A stretch of 8,574 bases of DNA from SZUA-430 sp036840015 (GTDB lineage Bacteria; Pseudomonadota; Alphaproteobacteria; Micropepsales; Micropepsaceae), in contig DAISVV010000135.1 of the NCBI GenBank assembly GCA_036840015.1, forward strand, positions 1 through 8,574, written 5' to 3'. A program made the translations under genes and the position numbers. Positions 1-4,980 of the stretch are shown here, piece by piece. Numbering within the stretch: position 1 is the stretch's first letter; the number at the start of each line of letters is the position of its first letter. The notes under the pieces are model-generated. The model was not told where the DNA came from. It ran no database searches and saw only the letters and a list, made by a program, of their open reading frames with translations.

Positions 1-310
1 AGGGCAGGAACGGCAGCAGCGCGATGTTGATGAGGCGCCCCAGCGCCAGCACGAACTCGGCCCGCGTCAGGTCGAGGCAGCAGCCGATCAGGCTCAGGCT
101 GGCGACGAAGGCAACAAAAAACAGGAAAAGCGCGAGGATGACATCACTGACCTGCCAGAGCGGGATTCCGTAGATCCCGTGCGTGATGCCGGCTATCACG
201 ATCGTCAGGATCCCGTAAGTCAGCCACGCCTGCGCAAAGTCCTTGAGCACGAGGCCCCAATAGGCGAAAGGTCCTGCAGCAGCGTGAGCCACCTCATGTC
301 GATTGACCAT
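1..310 (-). CDS. Unknown multi-pass membrane protein (C-terminus beyond window)
   Basis: This open frame starts with ATG at 310 and runs off the left edge, giving 103 residues. The start has a GAGGG ribosome-site-like sequence (complement of 321-325) 10 bases upstream. The protein begins with a polar segment (MVNRHEVAHAAAG), followed by hydrophobic stretches at about residues 30-50, 54-78 and 85-103, which I read as three membrane segments with more likely beyond the edge. A Cys-Cys pair sits near residue 77. It is transcribed divergently from the HPP-family gene at 418. I do not recognise the family. The coding call rests on the start context, the alternation of charged loops with hydrophobic segments, and the absence of stops; the competing open frame in another phase on the same strand reads as low-complexity, Arg-rich sequence. 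Confidence 0.7.
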   Translation of the reverse strand, partial: MVNRHEVAHAAAGPFAYWGLVLKDFAQAWLTYGILTIVIAGITHGIYGIPLWQVSDVILALFLFFVAFVASLSLIGCCLDLTRAEFVLALGRLINIALLPFLP

Positions 311-368
311 GTCCGGAACACCCTCTTGTCGCCCGGAAAACCTAGCCGGACCAGACGTCGGCGTAAAC

Positions 369-398
369 ACACGCGTGGCGCGGACACGCCACCCGTGT
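369..398. promoter_or_regulatory. Imperfect dyad upstream of HPP gene
   Basis: ACACG-C-GTGGCG, loop CGGACA, CGCCAC-C-CGTGT: 11 paired positions with one C/C mismatch. It lies in the 107-bp gap between two divergent genes and ends 19 bases before the ATG at 418. It could be an operator for either gene or a stem in the leader RNA of the HPP gene. It has no T-run, so it is not a canonical terminator. The function is inferred only from symmetry and position. Confidence 0.4.
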
Positions 399-417
399 TC
401 CCGCGCGAGGCGTAATC

Positions 418-882
418 ATGGACAAACGCCCCCTCGAGCAATCCCTCCTGCGCGCACTCTGCGGCGGAGCCGCAGTCGCCCTGATGATCGCCATCGCCGA
501 CGCGACGGGCCAGGCGTTGCTGTGGCTCCCCTTCACGACCTCGATCGTAATGGTGCTCGGAAGCCCGGAGGTCGCCGCCGCCCATCCCCGCAGGGTCCTC
601 GGCGGACACCTTGTCTGCGCGGCCAGCGGCATTGCATGCACATTAGCCCTTGGCGTGGACCCCCTCGTTGCAGCGCTGGCCATCGCAGTTTCGATGCTCG
701 CCATGCAGACACTCGACGTCTTTCATCCACCCGCCGGCATCACGCCGATGATCATCGTGGCATCGAAGGCAGAACCGCTTTTCATCCTGTCACCTGTGCT
801 TGCAGGCACGATCATACTGCTGGGTTTTTCTGCAGTTTGCCGGAAGCTCTCGGGAAAGGGATCAGGTATTCAGCCGGATTAA
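418..882 (+). CDS. HPP-family integral membrane protein
   Basis: A 154-residue protein that matches the HPP family (Pfam HPP, PF04982) by its defining features. The sequence LGSPEVAAAHPRRVLGGH lies at residues 47-64, and the name-giving His-Pro-Pro is in FHPPAG at 102-107. About five hydrophobic segments fit membrane helices, near residues 12-30, 34-48, 61-81, 83-98 and 119-140, and the tail is short and polar. The length is close to a stand-alone HPP domain; there is no CBS domain, which some relatives carry. Plant and cyanobacterial HPP proteins have been linked to nitrite transport across membranes, but nothing nearby concerns nitrogen, so the substrate here is unknown. The ATG at 418 is preceded by GAGG at 407-410, seven bases away. 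The stop overlaps the first CtrA-like repeat. Confidence 0.88.
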   Translation: MDKRPLEQSLLRALCGGAAVALMIAIADATGQALLWLPFTTSIVMVLGSPEVAAAHPRRVLGGHLVCAASGIACTLALGVDPLVAALAIAVSMLAMQTLDVFHPPAGITPMIIVASKAEPLFILSPVLAGTIILLGFSAVCRKLSGKGSGIQPD

Positions 883-895
883 CCCGCAGCTAACC
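879..895 (+). promoter_or_regulatory. CtrA-like repeat TTAACCCGCAGCTAACC
   Basis: TTAA-N7-CTAACC, one base off the CtrA consensus TTAA-N7-TTAA(C). It can also be read as a direct repeat of TAACC with 11-bp (one helical turn) spacing. It overlaps the stop codon of the HPP gene and lies 81 bases before the ATG of the unknown gene at 977, a suitable place for upstream control of that gene. The remaining 896-976 is comparatively AT-richer (for example AATTTTTACG near 920) and probably holds the promoter, but I cannot define -35/-10 boxes with confidence. Confidence 0.35.
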
Positions 896-976
896 AATCT
901 GCGGCCGCGCGCTGATAAAGCAATTTTTACGCCGCCTGGGATACTTTGCAGTCGTTCTATTGAACGGATCAAAGCG

Positions 977-2104
977 ATGAACTCACTTGCGGCAACACGC
1001 GCTATGGCAAAGAACAGCCTTGCGAACCTCGGTCGCAGCTGCTCGACGGATCGCGTGCTTAACCTGTCGAGGGTCTACCAGCAGCATCGCGACACAGAAG
1101 CGTACCAACAGGCGCCTCTCTTCAAGAATCCGCGCCTGAACAGATCGATCTTCCTCAAGCACACGTTGCGCATGCATGAGCGCGATCCGAGGAAACACGG
1201 TCGCATGACCGTCACCAAGTTGATCATGCCATTCGACTCCGGTGAACTGTCGATTGGTGGCTTCAGCTCCTTTTTGAGCGACGTGGATGTTGATCGAACC
1301 ATCGCGACCCAGTTCGGCGGCGACATTTCCTCCCCGGCTTTCCAGCGGGACCTGTCAGTCATCAGGATCATGGATTCGCTTCCCACATTCGATCCATTCC
1401 TCCTGCGGGAACGCCTCAAGCGTGACGGAATTTCGGTCGCGCGCTGCTACTTCGACCTGTCCGAGGCCGCCGCAAACCGGATGCGCCAGTACGTGCACAG
1501 CGAAATCCAGAAGATCGTGAGCCTGGCATTCTCTGGCAACAGCAACCTGATGGAGCAGTCCAGCACGATGGTGGACAAGCTCATGACCGATGAAACCGCA
1601 GCAAGCCTCGAGCCACTGCGCCAGGTGCTGCAGCTTTCCGGCGAAGAGTACCGTGACGGCATTTTTGCGTGGAAGGGCTTCCTCTATTACAGCTGGAACA
1701 TCGACGCGACCACAAAGTTCATGCCGGTCCTGCTGGAAGAGATGCTCGGCGCAAGGATCAAGCGCGCGACGAAACAAGAGCTCTCCGAAATCGAAGCCAT
1801 TCGCCGCCGCATCTCCTGCTGCCTGACATATCTGAACCAGGTGGCACACAACGGCGTGGAGCTTTACCGAGCCGCCTACAAGGAACTTCTCAACGGCAAG
1901 CCCATGGCATTCCAGCAATTCCTGAAGGACTCACCTGCGAAGTTCCTTGAAGTGGGCGAAGCCTTTGGCATGATCATGCACATCCGGTCCTTCTGGAACT
2001 TCCGCTTCAAGATGTATCCGGGCTATCTCCTGGTCGAGGATGCGCTCGAGATCTTCCGGGATTTTGACGCGCAGGTCGCCGCCATCTATGACCAGCTGGA
2101 CTGA
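977..2104 (+). CDS. Conserved-looking hypothetical protein, 375 residues, function unknown
   Basis: I chose the ATG at 977 (MNSLAATRAM). The frame stays open back to 800, but that part would overlap the HPP gene and reads as Arg/Cys-rich filler; upstream of 977 there is a weak GGA at 966-968. The protein has no signal peptide or membrane segment. It is rich in aromatic and charged residues with likely long helices, for example the stretches RLKRDGISVARCYFDLSEAA and RMRQYVHSEIQKIVSLAF. Three parts look structured: an N-terminal basic segment containing NRSIFLKHTLRMHERD and TVTKLIMPFD; a middle LSVIRIMDSLPTFDPFLLRE region; and a C-terminal EEYRDGIFAWKGFLYYSWNI to SFWNFRFKMYPGYLLVEDAL region. 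I recall similar uncharacterised proteins in alphaproteobacteria but cannot name a domain. No catalytic signature is evident. It is convergent with the dehydrogenase at 2399. Confidence 0.85.
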   Translation: MNSLAATRAMAKNSLANLGRSCSTDRVLNLSRVYQQHRDTEAYQQAPLFKNPRLNRSIFLKHTLRMHERDPRKHGRMTVTKLIMPFDSGELSIGGFSSFLSDVDVDRTIATQFGGDISSPAFQRDLSVIRIMDSLPTFDPFLLRERLKRDGISVARCYFDLSEAAANRMRQYVHSEIQKIVSLAFSGNSNLMEQSSTMVDKLMTDETAASLEPLRQVLQLSGEEYRDGIFAWKGFLYYSWNIDATTKFMPVLLEEMLGARIKRATKQELSEIEAIRRRISCCLTYLNQVAHNGVELYRAAYKELLNGKPMAFQQFLKDSPAKFLEVGEAFGMIMHIRSFWNFRFKMYPGYLLVEDALEIFRDFDAQVAAIYDQLD

Positions 2105-2398
2105 TCCCGCACACCCGCTCAGCGGAACGACAGCCACGGACGGGCGGCGCACGCTCTGACAACCCTCCGCGGCATCAAGACCGCGCCGGCTGCAACCCTG
2201 GTCCGCATGAAGCCGGACTTTGCTCCCGCCATCGGCTATCTTTCGATCATCACGAGCCGCAGTGCCCGGGATACGCCGCGCCCTCGCCGCTCAGCGGTTC
2301 CGGAAACCATGCAATGTTCGCCGCCGGATCCCCGTGAAGGGATGATGACCGCAAGGACCAGTCACCACCCGGATCAGCCCTTGCAAGGCATGGCTCTT
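2105..2398. other. Non-coding gap between convergent genes
   Basis: This is 294 bp with no convincing gene on either strand; the short frames here have random composition and no ribosome site. It contains the 11-mer CCGCTCAGCGG twice (2115-2125 and 2287-2297), itself a near-perfect dyad with a 1-base centre. A small GGTT-CCGGA-AACC hairpin sits beside the second copy. No stem followed by a T-run is visible, so termination for the two converging genes is not explained by a classic intrinsic terminator. Confidence 0.6.
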
Positions 2399-3607
2399 TC
2401 AAAGCCCCAGCACCATCTTCGCCATGATGTTGCGCTGGATCTCGTTTGAACCCGCATAGATCGAGGCTTTTCGCAAATTGAAGTAGTAGGGCGACGTTGT
2501 CACGGCATGGTCGGGCTGCGGCCAGGGCTCGTTCTTCTTCTCCCATGGCGCCTGCACGAAGGGCATTGACGAGTACTGGATCGCCTCGACGGCCAGCTCG
2601 GAAATGGCCTGCTGCAACTCGGTGCCGCGCGTCTTGAACAACGAGGATTCGGCCCCGGGGCGCTGCCCGGCGGACATGCGCGAGAAGAAACGCATCTCGG
2701 TATAGTCAAGCGCGTCGATCTGGATCGAAACCTCGTCGAGCTTGCGCCGGAAGTCGGCGTCATCGAGCAGCTTGCCCCCGTCGAGCCCCTCGACCGAGGC
2801 GATGCTGCGTACCTTCTTCAGCGACCGCCTGAGGCCCGAGGCATAGGCATTGCCACGCTCGAACTCGAGCAGGTACTTGGCATAGGTCCAGCCCTCGGCC
2901 TGCTCGCCAATGAGGTTCTCCTTGGGGACCTTCACGTTGTCGAAGAAGACCTGGTTGACCTCCTGCTCGTTCTCAGGCGGTCCGTCGATCGTCACGATGG
3001 GTCGCACCGAGATGCCGGGCGTCTTCATGTCGATCAGGATGAAGGAAATGCCCTCTTGCGGCTTCTGCCCCGGCGTCGTGCGCACAAGGCAGAAGATCCA
3101 GGCGGCCCTCTGGGCGTGGGTCGTCCAGATCTTGGTGCCATTACACAGGTAGTGGTCACCCTTGTCCTCGGCCCGCATGTTCAGGCTGGCCAGGTCCGAG
3201 CCCGATCCGGGCTCCGAATAGCCCTGGCACCACCACACATCCGATGACAGGATCGGTGGCAGGAACTTCTTCTTCTGCGCGTCATTGCCAAAGGCCATGA
3301 TCACGGGCGCAACCATCTTGAGCCCCATGGGACTGACGACAGGCGTTCCGGCGGCCGCCATCTCGACATCGAAAATGTACTTCTGGTTCGTCGAGAAGCC
3401 GGGCCCGCCATGCTCCTTCGGCCAGTTCACGGCGATCCAGCCCTTCTCGTACAGGGCCTTCTGCCACTTCACCTGCCCGGCCTTGTCCAGGTAACCGTTC
3501 TTCGAGCACGCCATCTTGTGGCGCAGGTCCTCGTCGAACCGCTCGGCGATGAAGGCGCGCACGTCGCTGCGGAACTTCTCGTCTTCCTTGCTGAATGAAA
3601 GCTCCAT
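2399..3607 (-). CDS. Acyl-CoA dehydrogenase, large (PimC-like) type, intact
   Basis: A flavoprotein of 402 residues predicted to introduce the alpha,beta double bond into an acyl-CoA thioester. Domains follow the family order: N-terminal helical domain at about 6-119, middle beta domain at about 123-218 opening with CQGYSEPGSGSDLASL (127-142), and C-terminal helical domain at about 230-399 ending IYAGSNEIQRNIMAKMVLGL. The MCAD-type catalytic Glu (in YEGT) is replaced by Ala386 in YAGS. Glu250 in LEFERG falls at the helix-G position used as the base in isovaleryl-CoA dehydrogenase, so it is the likely base. The RKQFG and QxxGG FAD-contact motifs of homotetrameric enzymes are absent, as in large subunits of heteromeric dehydrogenases such as PimC. 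The start is 4 bp after the monooxygenase stop, implying co-transcription. The substrate is unknown. No small subunit adjoins it. Confidence 0.93.
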   Translation of the reverse strand: MELSFSKEDEKFRSDVRAFIAERFDEDLRHKMACSKNGYLDKAGQVKWQKALYEKGWIAVNWPKEHGGPGFSTNQKYIFDVEMAAAGTPVVSPMGLKMVAPVIMAFGNDAQKKKFLPPILSSDVWWCQGYSEPGSGSDLASLNMRAEDKGDHYLCNGTKIWTTHAQRAAWIFCLVRTTPGQKPQEGISFILIDMKTPGISVRPIVTIDGPPENEQEVNQVFFDNVKVPKENLIGEQAEGWTYAKYLLEFERGNAYASGLRRSLKKVRSIASVEGLDGGKLLDDADFRRKLDEVSIQIDALDYTEMRFFSRMSAGQRPGAESSLFKTRGTELQQAISELAVEAIQYSSMPFVQAPWEKKNEPWPQPDHAVTTSPYYFNLRKASIYAGSNEIQRNIMAKMVLGL

Positions 3608-3611
3608 GGGA

Positions 3612-3899
3612 TCAGGCCTTTTCCAGCATGTCGATTACAGGGCGCCCATCAAGCACTGCCCCAAGCTTCGGGCCCGCCGCAACGAAATGCGCCGTCTTGC
3701 CATGGGCCGCCAGGGCCTCGGCACTGGCGTACTGCTCCATCACTACATACGTCGACGGCGTCTTCGAGCGGAACAGGTCATAGAGCAGGCAGCCCGGCTC
3801 ATTCTGCTTCACCTGCCCCGCCAGCTCGCGAAACACGGTTTCGAACTCGGCTTCCTTGCCCGGCTTGACCTTGATCGTGGCGATGATCCCGACTGTCAT
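3612..3899 (-). CDS. Putative quinol monooxygenase, YgiN-like ABM-domain protein
   Basis: A 95-residue protein with the antibiotic-biosynthesis-monooxygenase (ABM, dimeric ferredoxin-like barrel) pattern. The beta strand TVGIIATIKVKPGK is followed by the amphipathic helix EAEFETVFRELAGQV, then NEPGCLLYDLFRS, the strand TYVVMEQYAS, and a helix containing His66 and the H-F pair 71-72, ending GRPVIDMLEKA. Family members act on quinols or other aromatics without cofactor, but many are uncharacterised and may serve as small detoxifying or accessory proteins. I place the start at 3899: it has GGGAG (complement of 3907-3911) seven bases upstream and begins at the usual first strand. An ATG at 3926 would add nine residues (MPVQHGSSF) unlike the family. 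It is 4 bp upstream of the dehydrogenase at 3607 and surely co-transcribed with it, which ties it to CoA-ester catabolism by context only. Confidence 0.88.
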   Translation of the reverse strand: MTVGIIATIKVKPGKEAEFETVFRELAGQVKQNEPGCLLYDLFRSKTPSTYVVMEQYASAEALAAHGKTAHFVAAGPKLGAVLDGRPVIDMLEKA

Positions 3900-3906
3900 G
3901 AATGAA

Positions 3907-3911
3907 CTCCC
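3907..3911 (-). promoter_or_regulatory. Ribosome binding site deciding the monooxygenase start
   Basis: On the minus strand this reads GGGAG, seven bases before the ATG at 3899. It favours that start over the in-frame ATG at 3926, which would place this site inside the coding region. Confidence 0.6.
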
Positions 3912-3951
3912 GTGTTGGACTGGCAAAGTTGGATTACTGGATATGTCGAAT

Positions 3952-3985
3952 AGACAAGAGCCGCCGCCTCAAGACAAGGCCGCCG
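3952..3985. repeat. Tandem AGACAAG(A)GCCGCCG direct repeat
   Basis: Copy one spans 3952-3966 (AGACAAGAGCCGCCG) and copy two 3972-3985 (AGACAAGGCCGCCG). They differ by a single inserted A, and their starts are 20 bp apart, about two helical turns. The repeat lies in the 120-bp gap between the crotonase stop and the monooxygenase start, about 53-87 bases upstream of the latter. It may be a binding site for a regulator of the monooxygenase/dehydrogenase pair or a chance duplication. Confidence 0.35.
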
Positions 3986-3997
3986 GCCCGAAGGGCC
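3985..3997 (-). terminator. Weak hairpin after the crotonase gene
   Basis: GGCCC-GAA-GGGCC, a 5-bp stem, located 22 bases past the crotonase stop codon. On the minus strand it is followed by GGCGGCC and then TTGTCTTG rather than a real T-run. It could slow or partly end transcription before the monooxygenase gene. The evidence is weak. Confidence 0.2.
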
Positions 3998-4019
3998 TGA
4001 ACGCTGCGGAAACCATGGC

Positions 4020-4820
4020 TCAGCGCCCCTGGTAGTTCCCCGGCCGCTTCTCGAAGAAGGCATCGATAGCCTCGCCATGGTCTTCCGTGTGATGGGCCAG
4101 CGCCTGCATGGCCGCCGACAGCTCCATGATGTTGTCGAAGCTCACGGCCTGCCCCTCGCGCAGCAGCTTCTTTGTCATGCGCAGCACATCCGGTGGCTGC
4201 TGGCAGATCTTCTGCGCAAGCTGCTTCGCTTCGTCCATGAGGCTCGCCGCCGGCACCACCCGCGACACCAGTCCCCAGCCAAGCGCCGTCTGCGCATCGA
4301 TCGTGTCGCCCGTGTAGAGCAGCTCGCTGGCCCGCGCCATCCCGATGACCCGCGGCAAGAGCCAGGCGCCGCCATCACCGGGCACGAGGCCGATCTTCAG
4401 GAAGGTCGCCCCGAAGATCGCCGTATCGGAGGCAATCCGCATGTCGGCAAGACAGGCCACGTCGTTGCCAAGCCCGATCGCCGGACCGTTCACGGCAGCG
4501 ATCACCGGAACCTCGATATTCCAGACGCTGCGGACGATCCGGTGGATGCCCGTGCGATAGCGCTCGCGGATCGCAACACCCGGCCCCGAGAACGCGCCTG
4601 CAAGATCCTTCATCGCCTTCACGTCGCCGCCGGCCGAGAAGGCCTTCCCCGCGCCCGTCAGGATCACGGCGCGGATCGACCGGTCTGCGTTGATGCGCTG
4701 AGCCGCCGTAGCAAAGGCATCGCCATCGCCATCAGCCCCGAGCGGGTTGCGGCTCTCGGCCCGGTTGATGGTCAAGACCGCCACGGGGCCATGGGTTTCA
4801 AAAAGCAAGACTTCGTTCAT
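4020..4820 (-). CDS. Crotonase-fold enoyl-CoA hydratase/isomerase family protein, atypical active site
   Basis: A 266-residue protein with the crotonase fold. The first oxyanion-hole segment is GKAFSAGGD (58-66), the second is VNGPAIGLGND (110-120), and a FGATFLKIGLVPGDGGAWLL stretch follows at 136-155. The C-terminal helices end DAFFEKRPGNYQGR. In classical enoyl-CoA hydratase two glutamates (rat Glu144 and Glu164) activate water. By my alignment these positions are Asp120 and Phe140, and Asp149 in PGDGG is an extra acid nearby. It may therefore be an isomerase or a hydratase using a different acid pair, and the exact reaction cannot be read from sequence. The start is supported by GAGGA (complement of 4827-4831) six bases before the ATG. 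It is divergent from the histidine kinase. The next minus-strand gene begins 120 bp later, so operon membership is possible but not tight. Confidence 0.92.
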   Translation of the reverse strand: MNEVLLFETHGPVAVLTINRAESRNPLGADGDGDAFATAAQRINADRSIRAVILTGAGKAFSAGGDVKAMKDLAGAFSGPGVAIRERYRTGIHRIVRSVWNIEVPVIAAVNGPAIGLGNDVACLADMRIASDTAIFGATFLKIGLVPGDGGAWLLPRVIGMARASELLYTGDTIDAQTALGWGLVSRVVPAASLMDEAKQLAQKICQQPPDVLRMTKKLLREGQAVSFDNIMELSAAMQALAHHTEDHGEAIDAFFEKRPGNYQGR

Positions 4821-4845
4821 TTCCGGTCCTCGGCATGGCGATGAG

Positions 4846-4862
4846 TTAACCCGACCGTAACC
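4846..4862 (+). promoter_or_regulatory. CtrA-like repeat TTAACCCGACCGTAACC
   Basis: TTAA-N7-GTAACC, one base off TTAA-N7-TTAA(C). It matches the repeat at 879-895 at 13 of 17 positions, including TTAACCCG and TAACC at the same spacing. It lies 26 bases upstream of the crotonase ATG and 119 bases upstream of the kinase ATG, in the shared divergent region. The CtrA assignment is an inference from the motif and the alphaproteobacterial character of the window. Confidence 0.35.
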
Positions 4863-4908
4863 GACACCTTGGCGAAAACAAGCCCTGGATCGCCGTCCCC
4901 CGCCTCAA

Positions 4909-4944
4909 ATGACAGCAAACCCAGTATTCCTTAACGGCTGTCAT
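4909..4944. promoter_or_regulatory. Perfect 8-bp inverted repeat upstream of kinase gene
   Basis: ATGACAGC (4909-4916), 20-bp spacer, GCTGTCAT (4937-4944). The arm centres are 28 bp apart, and the right arm ends 36 bases before the kinase start. The spacing suits a dimeric regulator contacting two faces, or a loose RNA stem. No known family is assigned. Confidence 0.4.
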
Positions 4945-4980
4945 GCAAGATGAGTCCCGGGTGGGATCAGTCATCGGGCC

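Noticed and set aside
800..976. N-terminal extension of the unknown protein upstream of 977
   Set aside because: It would overlap the HPP gene and the CtrA-like repeat, has filler-like composition (QARSYCWVFLQFAGSS) and no ribosome site.
2207..2449. Possible small gene of 80 codons on the plus strand in the convergent gap
   Set aside because: There is no ribosome site, the composition is random, and it overlaps the end of the dehydrogenase on the other strand.
3900..3926. Longer monooxygenase start at 3926
   Set aside because: The nine extra residues do not fit the ABM fold start, and the best ribosome site (3907-3911) lies inside this stretch.
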